This document shows positions 33,532-43,282 of a DNA stretch of 57,991 nucleotides, one piece after another (the stretch's first letter is position 1; each line of letters opens with the position of its first letter). The notes beneath the pieces are model-generated. The model worked only from the letters and a program-made list of their open reading frames with translations, was not told where the DNA came from and ran no database searches. Origin of the DNA: DASYGT01 sp035999365 (GTDB taxonomy: Bacteria > Actinomycetota > Actinomycetes > Mycobacteriales > Jatrophihabitantaceae). Where the stretch lies: contig DASYGT010000046.1 in assembly GCA_035999365.1 (NCBI GenBank), positions 1 to 57,991 of the forward strand. The letters are read 5' to 3'. A program made the position numbers and the translations under genes.

Positions 33532-34980
33532 ATGTCCCAGCCCTTCGACGCCGCGACCGCATCGGCCGCCTACCGCAACGCTCTCGATGTGATCAGTGCG
33601 GTCGAGCCCAAGATCGCCGCGGCGATTCGCAGCGAACTCACCGACCAGCGCGCCTCCCTGAAGCTCATCGCCAGCGAGAACTACGCCTCGCCCGCAGTGC
33701 TGCTCACGATGGGCAACTGGCTGTCGGACAAGTACGCCGAGGGCACGATCGGTCACCGGTTCTACGCCGGGTGCCAGAACATCGACACCGTCGAGCAGCT
33801 CGCAGCCGATCACGCCACCGCGCTCTTCGGCGCGCCGCACGCCTATGTGCAGCCTCACTCCGGCATCGACGCGAACCTCGTCGCGTTCTGGGCAATTCTC
33901 GCCCATCGGATCGAGTCGCCCGCGCTGGAGAAGGCGGGGGCCAAGCACGTCAACGACCTGAGCGACGACGACTGGGAGCAGCTGCGCAAGGCGCTCGGCA
34001 ATCAGCGCGCCCTCGGCATGTCGCTGGACGCCGGCGGCCACCTCACGCACGGCTTCCGCCCCAACATCAGCGGCAAGATGTTCCATCAGTCGTCCTACGG
34101 CACCGCTCCCGAGACGGGGCTACTCGACTACGAGGTCGTGCGGCAGCACGCCAAGGAGTTCCGTCCCCTCATCATCATCGCGGGCTACTCGGCGTATCCA
34201 CGCAAGATCAACTTTGCCAAGATGCGCGAGATCGCCGACGAGGTGGGCGCCACCCTGATGGTCGACATGGCGCACTTCGCCGGTCTGGTTGCCGGCAAGG
34301 TGTTCACCGGCGAGTACGACCCGGTCCCGCACGCGCACGTGACCACGACGACCACGCACAAATCGCTGCGTGGGCCGCGCGGAGGCATGGTGCTCTGCCA
34401 GCCTGAGTACGCCGATGCCGTCGACCGCGGTTGCCCGATGGTGCTGGGCGGCCCGCTCGGGCAGGTCATGGCCGCGAAGGCGGTGGCACTGGCCGAAGCC
34501 CGGCAGCCGGAATTCGCGACCTACGCACAGAACGTCGCATCGAACGCGGTCGCGCTCGCTGACTCTTTGATGAAGCGCGGTGCGCAGCTGGTCACCGGCG
34601 GCACCGAAAACCACCTCGTTCTGATCGACGTGTCCTCGTTCGGCCTCACCGGCCGGCAGGCCGAGTCCGCGCTGCTCGATTCCGGCATCGTGACGAACCG
34701 CAATGCGGTTCCGCGCGACCCGAACGGCGCCTGGTACACATCCGGCGTCCGGATCGGCACTCCGGCGTTGACCTCACGAGGTTTCGGCCCGGACGACTTC
34801 GACCGGGTAGCCGAGTTGATCGTCGACGTTCTCGCCGCAACCACACCTGCGGCAGCGCCGTCGGGGGGGTCGTCCAAGGCGAAGTACACCATCGCCGACG
34901 GCGTCGCCGCGAAGACGCACTCCGCGGCGGCCGAACTGCTCGACGCGAACCCGCTCTACCCGGGCCTCGACATCAGCTGA
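33532..34980 (+). CDS. glyA: Serine hydroxymethyltransferase (long form)
   Basis: 482 residues against about 420 in the usual bacterial form. 'LKLIASENYASPAVL', 'GTIGHRFYAGCQNID' and 'YVQPHSGIDANLVAFWAIL' are clear. Lys277 in 'TTTTHKSLRGPRGG' binds PLP. The extra length is an insertion around residues 125-165 ('NDLSDDDWEQLRKALGNQRA') plus a C-terminal extension; long forms with similar inserts are known from other actinobacteria. It interconverts serine and glycine, charging tetrahydrofolate with a one-carbon unit that also feeds purine synthesis. Nothing suggests loss of function. Confidence 0.93.
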   Translation: MSQPFDAATASAAYRNALDVISAVEPKIAAAIRSELTDQRASLKLIASENYASPAVLLTMGNWLSDKYAEGTIGHRFYAGCQNIDTVEQLAADHATALFGAPHAYVQPHSGIDANLVAFWAILAHRIESPALEKAGAKHVNDLSDDDWEQLRKALGNQRALGMSLDAGGHLTHGFRPNISGKMFHQSSYGTAPETGLLDYEVVRQHAKEFRPLIIIAGYSAYPRKINFAKMREIADEVGATLMVDMAHFAGLVAGKVFTGEYDPVPHAHVTTTTTHKSLRGPRGGMVLCQPEYADAVDRGCPMVLGGPLGQVMAAKAVALAEARQPEFATYAQNVASNAVALADSLMKRGAQLVTGGTENHLVLIDVSSFGLTGRQAESALLDSGIVTNRNAVPRDPNGAWYTSGVRIGTPALTSRGFGPDDFDRVAELIVDVLAATTPAAAPSGGSSKAKYTIADGVAAKTHSAAAELLDANPLYPGLDIS

Positions 34981-34982
34981 AC

Positions 34983-35016
34983 GCCCGGCATCCGAGCGCC
35001 CGCATCTCAGCCGGGC
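34983..35016. terminator. Possible bidirectional hairpin between glyA and ArsC-like gene
   Basis: GCCCGGC (34983-34989) can pair with GCCGGGC (35010-35016) across a 20-base loop at this convergent junction. The stem overlaps the last codons of the minus-strand gene and no U-run is seen, so the call is tentative. Confidence 0.3.
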
Positions 35017-35366
35017 AGTATGCGGCGCAGCTGATCGGCGCTGCGCCCCACGACCGTCGTCCCGTCGTCGGCCGTGACGATCGGTCGCTGGATCAGCACC
35101 GGATGGGCGGCGAGCGCCTCGATCCATCGGCCGCGATCGGCCGGGTTCTTCGGCCATGTCGCCAGCCCTAGCTCGGTAGCGGTTGCCTCGGCGAGTCGGG
35201 TGATGTCCCAGGGTTCGAGTCCGAGCCGATCGAGCACCTCGACGAGTTCGGCTGCGGTCGGCGGGTCGTCCAGGTAGCGGCGCACGGTGTACTCGACACC
35301 GGCGTCGTCCAGCGTGCTCAGCGCGACGCGGCATTTCGAGCAGGCCGGGTTCACCCAGATCTCCAT
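35007..35366 (-). CDS. ArsC/Spx family thioredoxin-fold protein
   Basis: 119 residues. 'MEIWVNPACSKCRVALSTL' gives the active-site Cys at residue 9 with a second Cys three residues later. This CxxC is Spx-like, whereas classical glutaredoxin-dependent arsenate reductases have CxxS. 'LIQRPIVTADDGTTVVGR' is the conserved Arg loop of the ArsC fold. It may be an arsenate reductase or a general disulfide reductase. No ars genes or arsenite pump lie nearby, so arsenate as substrate is unproven. Confidence 0.8.
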   Translation of the reverse strand: MEIWVNPACSKCRVALSTLDDAGVEYTVRRYLDDPPTAAELVEVLDRLGLEPWDITRLAEATATELGLATWPKNPADRGRWIEALAAHPVLIQRPIVTADDGTTVVGRSADQLRRILPG

Positions 35367-35400
35367 CCGGACACTCTGGCACGCGCACTAGGTTGAGCTC

Positions 35401-36840
35401 ATGGTGGACGCAACAGCGCAGATCGGTGTCACGGGGCTGGCCGTCATGGGCCGCAACCTGGCGCGCAACCTGGCCCGGCACGGCTACACGGTGGCGCTAC
35501 ACAACCGCAGCCCCGAGCGCACGCGCAGTCTGGTGCAGGAACATGGTGCGGAGGGCAGCTTCGTTCCGAGTGAATCGATGAACGATTTCGTTGCCAGCCT
35601 CGAACGTCCACGTGCGGTGATCGCCATGGTCAAGGCCGGCGATCCCACCGACGCCGTGATCGACGAACTTGTGCCGCTGCTCGACGACGGTGACATCATC
35701 ATCGACTGCGGCAACGCGCATTTCCTCGACACTCGTCGGCGCGAGGCGGCCCTACGCGAACGCGACATCCACTTCGTCGGCTGCGGCGTTTCCGGCGGCG
35801 AGGAGGGTGCGCTGCTCGGGCCGTCGATCATGCCGGGCGGCTCGGCCGAGTCCTACGCGAAGCTCGGGCCGATCTTCGAATCGATCGCCGCGCAGGTCGA
35901 CGGCACACCGTGCTGCGTGCACGTCGGTCCGGACGCCGCCGGCCACTTCGTCAAGATGGTGCACAACGGCATCGAGTACGCCGACATGCAGCTGATCTCC
36001 GAGGCGTACGACCTCCTGCGGCACGGCCTGTCCACGACGCCGGCCGAGATCGGCGAGATCTTCAGCGGCTGGAACGAGGGTGATCTCGAGTCGTTCCTCG
36101 TCGAGATCACCGCGCAGGTGCTCTCGCACGTCGACGCCGCGACCGGCCAGCCGTTCGTCGACATCGTGGTCGACGAGGCCGAGCAGAAGGGCACCGGCCG
36201 CTGGACCGTGCAGAGTGCGTTGGATCTCGGTGTGCCGATCACGGGGATCGCCGAAGCCACCTTCGCGCGTGCGCTGTCTGCTCACCCCGAGCAGCGCCAC
36301 GCCGCCCGCACAGCTTTCGGCAGCGCGGTGCAGAACCTCGACATCTCCGACCGGGACACCTTCGTCGAGGACGTACGCCGTGCGCTCTACGCGTCGAAGG
36401 TCGTGGCGTACGCGCAGGGCTTCGACCACATCGCGGCCGGCAGCGCCGAGTACGGCTGGGACATCGATCGCGGCGCGATGGCAACGATCTGGCGCGGCGG
36501 CTGCATCATACGGGCGCGCTTCCTGAACCGAATCCGAGAGGCATACGACGACGACGCGACGCTGGCAAGCCTGCTCGTCGCGCCGTACTTCGCCGATGCC
36601 GTGCGCTCAGGTGTCGATTCGTGGCGGCGCGTGGTCGCCCAGGCGGCGACGGCTGGAATCCCGACTCCGGCGTTCTCGTCCTCACTCGCCTACTACGACG
36701 GACTGCGGCGCGACCGGCTGCCCGCCGCGCTCGTCCAGGGTCTACGCGACAACTTCGGAGCGCACACCTATCGGCGTATCGATCGCGACGGGGCGTTCCA
36801 CACCGAATGGGCGGCGGGCAAGGCCGAACATCCGGTCTAG
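35401..36840 (+). CDS. gnd: 6-phosphogluconate dehydrogenase, long (NADP-type) form
   Basis: 479 residues, the normal length of the long dimeric form. 'IGVTGLAVMGRNLARNLARHG' binds the cofactor (GxAxMG variant with Asn/Arg typical of NADP enzymes). 'FVGCGVSGGEEGALLGPSIMPGG' is the substrate Ser-Gly-Gly motif, 'FVKMVHNGIEYADMQLI' contains the catalytic Lys and Asn, and the C-terminal helical domain is complete through 'GAHTYRRIDRDGAFHTEW'. It oxidatively decarboxylates 6-phosphogluconate to ribulose 5-phosphate and NADPH. Ribulose 5-phosphate is also the likely starting substrate of the CDP-ribitol synthase-like protein at 26504-28003. Confidence 0.95.
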   Translation: MVDATAQIGVTGLAVMGRNLARNLARHGYTVALHNRSPERTRSLVQEHGAEGSFVPSESMNDFVASLERPRAVIAMVKAGDPTDAVIDELVPLLDDGDIIIDCGNAHFLDTRRREAALRERDIHFVGCGVSGGEEGALLGPSIMPGGSAESYAKLGPIFESIAAQVDGTPCCVHVGPDAAGHFVKMVHNGIEYADMQLISEAYDLLRHGLSTTPAEIGEIFSGWNEGDLESFLVEITAQVLSHVDAATGQPFVDIVVDEAEQKGTGRWTVQSALDLGVPITGIAEATFARALSAHPEQRHAARTAFGSAVQNLDISDRDTFVEDVRRALYASKVVAYAQGFDHIAAGSAEYGWDIDRGAMATIWRGGCIIRARFLNRIREAYDDDATLASLLVAPYFADAVRSGVDSWRRVVAQAATAGIPTPAFSSSLAYYDGLRRDRLPAALVQGLRDNFGAHTYRRIDRDGAFHTEWAAGKAEHPV

Positions 36841-36848
36841 CCCGGGGA

Positions 36849-37868
<1,020 letters not shown>

Positions 37869-37892
37869 GTCCTTGCTCCTTAGCCGTTGCCC

Positions 37893-39551
37893 TCAGCGGG
37901 CGGCGCGATAGTGGCGGATGAGTGCGTTGGTCGAGCTGTCGTGCTGCAGATCGGGGTCGTCGTCGGAGCTGAGTTCGGCAGCAACGCGTTTGGCGAGAAC
38001 CTTGCCGAGCTCGACGCCCCACTGGTCGAAGGAGTTGATGCGCCACACGGTGCCCTGCACGAAGACGCTGTGTTCGTAGAGCGCTACGAGCGTGCCGAGT
38101 GCGTAGGGCGTGAGGCGTTCCAGCAGCATCGTGTTCGACGGACGGTTGCCCTCGAACACCCGATGCGGCACCAACCACCCGGGCATGCCCTCGGCCGCAA
38201 CCTCCTCGGCCGTCTTCCCGAACGCGAGCGCTTCCCCCTGAGCGAAGACATTCGCATTGAGCAGGTCGTGGTGACTCGCGCCGTCAGCCGCGGGCAACGG
38301 GTTCAGCGACTTCGCAAAGCCGATGAAGTCCACCGGGATCAGCTCGGTTCCCTGGTGGATGAGCTGATAGAAGCTGTGCTGGCCGTTCGTCCCCGGCTCG
38401 CCCCAGTAGACGGGCGACGTCGCGTAATCGACCGCGGTGCCGTCGAGGGTGACGTGCTTGCCGTTGGACTCCATCGTGAGCTGCTGCAGATACGCGGGAA
38501 AGCGCTTCAGGTACTGCTCGTACGGCAACACGGCCTGTGTCTGCGTTCGGAAGAAGTCGGCGTACCAGACCGTCAGCAGACCCAGAAGCACTGGCAGGTT
38601 CTGCTCGAACGGTGCCGTCCGGAAGTGCTTGTCCATCGCGTGGAAGCCACTGAGCATCTCGTCGAAGGCATCAGGCCCGATGGCGATCATCGTCGAGAGC
38701 CCGATCGCCGAGTCCATGGAGTAGCGGCCGCCGACCCAGTCCCAGAAGCCGAACATGTTCATGACGTCGATACCGAACGCTTCGACTGCCTCGGCATTCG
38801 TCGACACCGCGACGAAGTGGCGCGCGATCGCCGAACGGTCGCCCAGCGTGTCGAGCACCCACGTGCGGGCCGTGCTCGCGTTCGTCATCGTCTCGAGGGT
38901 CGTGAAGGTCTTCGACGACACGATGAACAGGGTCTGCGCGGGATCGAGGTCGCGTGTCGCTTCGGCGAAGTCGGTGCCATCGACATTGGACACGAAGCGA
39001 AACGTGAGATCGCGGTCGCTGTAATGGCGCAACGCCTCGTATGCCATGACCGGTCCCAGGTCGGACCCGCCGATTCCGATATTCACGATATTGCGGATCG
39101 GCCGACCGGTATGGCCGAGCCACTGCCCGCGGCGCAGCTTGTCAGCGAACTCCCCCATGCGGGCGAGAACCTCGCGGACGGCCGGCACGACATCGATACC
39201 GTCGACGGCGATCCGATCGCCCTTCGGTGCACGCAGGGCCACGTGAAGTACCGCGCGGTCCTCGGTCACGTTGATCTTTTCGCCCGCGAACATGGCGTCG
39301 ATACGCTCACGCAGCCCAGATTGTTCGGCGAGCTGCAGGAGCAGATCGATCGTCTCGTCGGTGACGCGATTCTTCGAATAGTCCAGATAGATGCCGACCG
39401 CGTCGGCGGTCAGGCGCTCGCCGCGCCCGGCATCCTGCGCGAACAGCTCCCGCAGGTGCACCCCGGCGATCTGCTCGTGATGCCGCGCGAGCGCGCCCCA
39501 GGCGGGGCGGTTTCGCAATGCCGTCGTCGATTCGGGTGTGCTCTGCGCCAT
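37893..39551 (-). CDS. pgi: Glucose-6-phosphate isomerase
   Basis: 552 residues, normal for the bacterial/eukaryotic-type enzyme. 'NIVNIGIGGSDLGPVMAYEAL', 'FIVSSKTFTTLETMTNA', 'GVPEG'-equivalent region 'YSMDSAIGLSTMIAIG' and 'PVYWGEPGTNGQHSFYQLIHQG' are all present; the last contains the catalytic Glu and His neighbourhood, and 'FDQWGVELGKVLA' ends the fold with the catalytic Lys. It interconverts glucose 6-phosphate and fructose 6-phosphate in the cytosol, feeding both the pentose phosphate genes beside it and amino-sugar synthesis for the envelope. Confidence 0.95.
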   Translation of the reverse strand: MAQSTPESTTALRNRPAWGALARHHEQIAGVHLRELFAQDAGRGERLTADAVGIYLDYSKNRVTDETIDLLLQLAEQSGLRERIDAMFAGEKINVTEDRAVLHVALRAPKGDRIAVDGIDVVPAVREVLARMGEFADKLRRGQWLGHTGRPIRNIVNIGIGGSDLGPVMAYEALRHYSDRDLTFRFVSNVDGTDFAEATRDLDPAQTLFIVSSKTFTTLETMTNASTARTWVLDTLGDRSAIARHFVAVSTNAEAVEAFGIDVMNMFGFWDWVGGRYSMDSAIGLSTMIAIGPDAFDEMLSGFHAMDKHFRTAPFEQNLPVLLGLLTVWYADFFRTQTQAVLPYEQYLKRFPAYLQQLTMESNGKHVTLDGTAVDYATSPVYWGEPGTNGQHSFYQLIHQGTELIPVDFIGFAKSLNPLPAADGASHHDLLNANVFAQGEALAFGKTAEEVAAEGMPGWLVPHRVFEGNRPSNTMLLERLTPYALGTLVALYEHSVFVQGTVWRINSFDQWGVELGKVLAKRVAAELSSDDDPDLQHDSSTNALIRHYRAAR

Positions 39552-39645
39552 AAACCATGACTACCAGACGATCGAACAGGCTGACCGGGGAGTGCGCGCG
39601 ATAGCCTCGGCCCTTACATCGGCACGGCGCCAAAAGGGGAAGCTG

Positions 39646-40980
39646 GTGGCACTCGAAGAGCACGGGCGGCCCCGCCTGTCCGTGATCGGTACTGGATACC
39701 TCGGTGCCACACACGCGATCTGCATGGTCGAGCTCGGCTTCGACGTGATCGGGCTCGATGTCGACGAAACCAAGATCGAACGCCTCCGCCGTGGCGAGGT
39801 GCCCTTCTACGAGCCCGGGCTGCCCGAGTTGCTCGACAAGCACGTCAACGGCGGGCGGCTGCGGTTCACCACCTCCTTCGCCGAGGCAGCCGAATTCGCC
39901 GACGTGCACTTCGTCTGTGTCGGGACGCCGCAGCGCAAGGGCTCGCTGGCGGCGGACGTCTCCTACGTCGAGTCGGCCTTCGCCTCGCTGGCACCCCACC
40001 TGACGCGCAAGGTGCTTGTCGTCGGAAAGTCGACGGTTCCCGCGGGAACGGCGGTGCGCATGGAGAAGCTGCTGCTCGATCTCGCGCCGTGCAAGGATGT
40101 CGAACTTGCGTGGAGCCCCGAGTTCCTTCGGGAGGGGCTCGCCGTCCAGGACACGCTCAACCCCGACCGGCTCGTCTTCGGCGTGCACACCGAGTGGGCC
40201 GAAGCGCAATTGCGGGCAGCCTGCGAGCCGGTGATCACCGCAGGCACGCCGGTGATCGTCACCGACTTCGCCACTGCGGAACTCGTCAAGGTGGCCGCGA
40301 ACTCGTTCCTGGCCACCAAGATCTCGTTCATCAACGCCATGGCCGAGGTGTGCGAGGTCACCGGAGCCGACGTGACACAGCTGGCCGAGGCGATCGGCCA
40401 CGACGCCCGAATCGGTCGCCGCTTCCTCTCTGCCGGGCTCGGATTCGGAGGCGGCTGCCTGCCCAAGGACATCCGTGCCTTCATCGCCCGGGCCGAGGAG
40501 CTCGGAGTCGACCAGGCCGTCTCCTTCCTGCACGAGGTCGATTCGATCAACCGGCGGCGGCGCGAACGCACCGTTGATCTCGGCCTGGAGATGGTCGACG
40601 GATCCTTCGAGGGGAAGCACGTCGCGGTGCTGGGCGCCGCCTTCAAGCCCAACTCCGACGACGTCCGTGACTCGCCGGCCTTGGACGTAGCGGCGTCCAT
40701 CGGCCGCCGCGGCGGTGTCGTCGTGGTGTACGACCCGGAGGCGATCGAGAATGCGCGCCGGGTACATCCGGAGCTGACGTACGTGCCGTCGCTCACCGCG
40801 GCGCTCACCGACGCCGACGTGATCCTGCTGCTGACCGAATGGGACGAGTTCCGCGCGATGCAGCCGGATGAGGTCGGCAAAATCGTGCGGCATCGCAACC
40901 TGGTCGACGGGCGCAACGTGCTGGATCCCGTGGCCTGGCGTGCGGCGGGCTGGCACTACCGCGCCCTCGGCCGGCCCTAG
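39646..40980 (+). CDS. ugd: UDP-glucose 6-dehydrogenase
   Basis: 444 residues from the GTG at 39646 with GGGGA five bases upstream; an earlier in-frame start overlaps pgi. The N-terminal Rossmann motif is 'LSVIGTGYLGATHAICMVELG'. 'FYEPGLPELL', 'SPEFLREGLAVQDTLNPDRLV' and 'ELVKVAANSFLATKISFINA' are family landmarks. Cys271 in 'GFGGGCLPKD' is the catalytic nucleophile. It oxidises UDP-glucose twice to UDP-glucuronate, a precursor for acidic wall polysaccharides (teichuronic acid, capsule). Its stop shares a CTAG palindrome with the stop of purE on the other strand. Confidence 0.94.
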   Translation: MALEEHGRPRLSVIGTGYLGATHAICMVELGFDVIGLDVDETKIERLRRGEVPFYEPGLPELLDKHVNGGRLRFTTSFAEAAEFADVHFVCVGTPQRKGSLAADVSYVESAFASLAPHLTRKVLVVGKSTVPAGTAVRMEKLLLDLAPCKDVELAWSPEFLREGLAVQDTLNPDRLVFGVHTEWAEAQLRAACEPVITAGTPVIVTDFATAELVKVAANSFLATKISFINAMAEVCEVTGADVTQLAEAIGHDARIGRRFLSAGLGFGGGCLPKDIRAFIARAEELGVDQAVSFLHEVDSINRRRRERTVDLGLEMVDGSFEGKHVAVLGAAFKPNSDDVRDSPALDVAASIGRRGGVVVVYDPEAIENARRVHPELTYVPSLTAALTDADVILLLTEWDEFRAMQPDEVGKIVRHRNLVDGRNVLDPVAWRAAGWHYRALGRP

Positions 40981-41480
40981 GTACCGATCTCGGTCTGCAG
41001 CGCCTCGTCCTTCGCGCGGGCGGCGTCGCCCAGGGCGCTCTGGAAGTCGCCCATCGCCGCGATGAGCGCGGCATCGGACGTCGCGAGTATCCGCACCGCG
41101 AGCAGTCCCGCGTTGCGCGCACCACCGATAGACACCGTCGCGACCGGAACACCCGAGGGCATCTGGACGATCGACAGCAGCGAATCCATACCGTCGAGGT
41201 ACTTCAGCGGAACCGGCACGCCGATGACGGGCAGCGGGGTCAGCGATGCCACCATCCCCGGTAGGTGTGCCGCACCTCCGGCTCCAGCGATGATCACCTT
41301 GATGCCTCGTCCGGCCGCCGACTGTGCGTAGTCAGCCATGCCGAGCGGCGTGCGATGTGCCGACACCACCCGTACCTCGTGCGCGACGCGGAACTCGGCG
41401 AGCGCCTCGGCCGCCGCCGACATGACTGACCAATCCGAGTCACTGCCCATGATGACGCCCACCAGGGGCTGATCAGCCAT
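40977..41480 (-). CDS. purE: N5-carboxyaminoimidazole ribonucleotide mutase
   Basis: 167 residues. 'VGVIMGSDSDWSVM' is the phosphate-binding loop, 'VVSAHRTPLGMADYA' holds the catalytic His region and 'AGAGGAAHLPGMVAS' the second loop. It converts N5-CAIR to CAIR in purine synthesis, downstream of PurK, whose gene overlaps it by 8 bases. The class I form fits the presence of PurK. Its TAG stop is formed from the same four bases (CTAG) as the stop of the convergent ugd gene. Confidence 0.95.
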   Translation of the reverse strand: MADQPLVGVIMGSDSDWSVMSAAAEALAEFRVAHEVRVVSAHRTPLGMADYAQSAAGRGIKVIIAGAGGAAHLPGMVASLTPLPVIGVPVPLKYLDGMDSLLSIVQMPSGVPVATVSIGGARNAGLLAVRILATSDAALIAAMGDFQSALGDAARAKDEALQTEIGT

Positions 41481-42687
41481 GTCCGTCTCCGTTCGCGAGA
41501 TAGTCGGCGGCTGCCCGGGCGCGGTCGCGCACCGTAGCCAGATCGTGCCCGAGAGCTGTCACGTGTCCGACCTTGCGGCCGGGCCGGAACCCCTTGCCGT
41601 ACAGGTGAATCTTCACGTCGGGCCATGCGGCCAGGCAGTGGTGAACGCGTTCATCGATGCCCTTCGGGACGACGTCGTCGGGCCCGGCGAGCAGGTTGGC
41701 CATCACGGTGACGGGGGCCGTGACCGATGTCGTTCCCAGCGGGTAGTCCAGGACGGCGCGCAGATGCTGTTCGAACTGCGAGGTGCGTGCGCCTTCGATC
41801 GTCCAATGCGCTGAGTTGTGCGGGCGCATCGCGAGTTCGTTGACCAGCAGCCGCCCGCTGAAGGCACCGGTGGGCCGGGCGTCCGAAGCCGCCAGCTCGA
41901 ACATCTCGACGGCGAGGACGCCGACGACGCCGAGCTCGCGTGCCAAGGTCAGAGCGATCTGCTGTGCCTCATCGGCCAGCTCTTCGGACAGGTCCGGTGC
42001 GGGCGCGATGACCTCGACGCAGATCCCGTCGGCCTGGACGGTCTCGACGACTGGCCACGCCGCCCCCTGACCGAACGGCGAGCGCGCGAGATCGGCGGCC
42101 AACTCGCGGACGATCGCGACCTTCTCCTCCGCGATCAAGGCGGTGCCGGCGGCAGCAGCGGACTCCGCCACAGCGAGGGCTTGCGCCAGAGAATCCACCA
42201 CCCAGACACCCTTGCCGTCGTAGCCGCCGCGTGCCGCCTTGAGCACGAGCGGCCAGCCGACCCTGTCGCCGAATGCAGTGAGGGTGGTGGCCTGATCGTC
42301 GACGCCCAGATCGATCCACTCGGGAACGGGAATCTCGAGGTCACTGAGCCGGCGCCGCATCACGGCCTTGTCCTGGGCATATCGCAGTGCGTCAGCGCCG
42401 GGATACACCGCGACTCCGTCCGCCGCCAGCGCCGCGATGTGCTCGTTGGGTACGTGCTCGTGATCGAAGGTCACAACGTCGCAGCCGGCCGCGAAGGCCC
42501 GTAGATCAGCGAGCGAACGGTAGTCGCCGATCATCACATCGGCGGTGACGAGGGCCGCGCCGTCGTCACCGGACTCGGCGAGCACGTGCAGCGACTGCCC
42601 GAGCGCTATCGCCGCCTGTTGTGTCATACGGGCAAGCTGTCCGGCGCCGACCATGCCGACGACGGGCAACCCGGTTCGCGCGTCCAC
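41473..42687 (-). CDS. purK: 5-(carboxyamino)imidazole ribonucleotide synthase
   Basis: 404 residues from a GTG at 42687. ATP-grasp enzyme: 'VVGMVGAGQLARMTQQAAIALG' at the N-terminus, 'YAQDKAVMRRRL', 'LVLKAARGGYDGKGVWVV' as the ATP-binding glycine loop, and 'NELAMRPHNSAHWTIEGARTSQFEQHLRA' (substrate and metal site, normally NEIAPRPHNSGH) near the C-terminus. It carboxylates AIR with bicarbonate and ATP to N5-CAIR. The 8-base overlap with purE indicates translational coupling. The divergent GtrA-family gene starts 79 bases away. Confidence 0.95.
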   Translation of the reverse strand: MDARTGLPVVGMVGAGQLARMTQQAAIALGQSLHVLAESGDDGAALVTADVMIGDYRSLADLRAFAAGCDVVTFDHEHVPNEHIAALAADGVAVYPGADALRYAQDKAVMRRRLSDLEIPVPEWIDLGVDDQATTLTAFGDRVGWPLVLKAARGGYDGKGVWVVDSLAQALAVAESAAAAGTALIAEEKVAIVRELAADLARSPFGQGAAWPVVETVQADGICVEVIAPAPDLSEELADEAQQIALTLARELGVVGVLAVEMFELAASDARPTGAFSGRLLVNELAMRPHNSAHWTIEGARTSQFEQHLRAVLDYPLGTTSVTAPVTVMANLLAGPDDVVPKGIDERVHHCLAAWPDVKIHLYGKGFRPGRKVGHVTALGHDLATVRDRARAAADYLANGDGHG

Positions 42688-42765
42688 GCCGCGAGCCTAA
42701 CGGCCGCCGTTCACAGCTCATCCCGGCCGAACGGTGCCGCCGCGATGGGTAGGCTCGACGCAGCC

Positions 42766-43260
42766 ATGACCGCCCCCTCCGGATTCGACTCACTGCGCTC
42801 CCACCTGCGCAGCTCTTGGCGCATCCTGCTGAAAGAGGTCGCCGCGTTCGGCGCCATCGGGGCGATCAGCCTCGTGATCGACCTCGGCCTTTTCAACCTG
42901 CTGTACCACCACGGCACGCTCAAGGCGAAGTGCGTGTCGACGATCGTGGCGACGACATTCGCATATTTCGGCAATCGCCATCTGTCGTTCTCACATCGAG
43001 CGCGCACCAGTCTCGGCCGCGAGACGTCGTTCTTCTTCGGCATCAACCTCGTCGTGCTCGTCATCTCAGAACTGATCCTGGCGTTGTTCGCCTACCCGCT
43101 GAATCAGCGCGACGACCATGTCGTGATGAACGTCGTCAACCTGGCCACCATCGTGATCGGAACCGGGTTCCGATTCTGGGGCTACAAGCGGTTCGTGTTC
43201 CTGCATCCGGACAAGACGCACGCCCGCGACGTCGACCTGGACATCGAACTCGCCGAGTGA
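42766..43260 (+). CDS. GtrA family membrane protein
   Basis: 164 residues from the ATG at 42766; another in-frame ATG at 42745 is possible. Four hydrophobic helices are visible. 'FGAIGAISLVIDLGLFNLL' is the typical first GtrA segment and 'IVIGTGFRFWGYKRFVF' the last, with the conserved FxxxRxxVF-type ending. GtrA proteins are thought to flip or help present polyprenyl-phosphate sugars for glycosylation of envelope polymers, arabinogalactan in mycobacteria. A GtrA-like gene beside purK is also known from mycobacteria. The C-terminus is acidic. Confidence 0.88.
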   Translation: MTAPSGFDSLRSHLRSSWRILLKEVAAFGAIGAISLVIDLGLFNLLYHHGTLKAKCVSTIVATTFAYFGNRHLSFSHRARTSLGRETSFFFGINLVVLVISELILALFAYPLNQRDDHVVMNVVNLATIVIGTGFRFWGYKRFVFLHPDKTHARDVDLDIELAE

Positions 43261-43282
43261 CCGACCCTGTCAGCGTGGGCGG

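Noticed and set aside
37887..39560. Plus-strand frame of 557 codons exactly opposite pgi
   Set aside because: Its composition (His, Arg, Gly, Val mix) matches no protein, and pgi motifs on the minus strand are complete.
39571..39587. LexA-like half site TCGAACAGG upstream of ugd
   Set aside because: The right arm is absent (CTGACC instead of GTTCGA), so it is not an SOS box.
39307..40956. Minus-strand frame of 549 codons opposite ugd
   Set aside because: UDP-glucose dehydrogenase motifs including the catalytic Cys are intact on the plus strand; the opposite frame has no family pattern.
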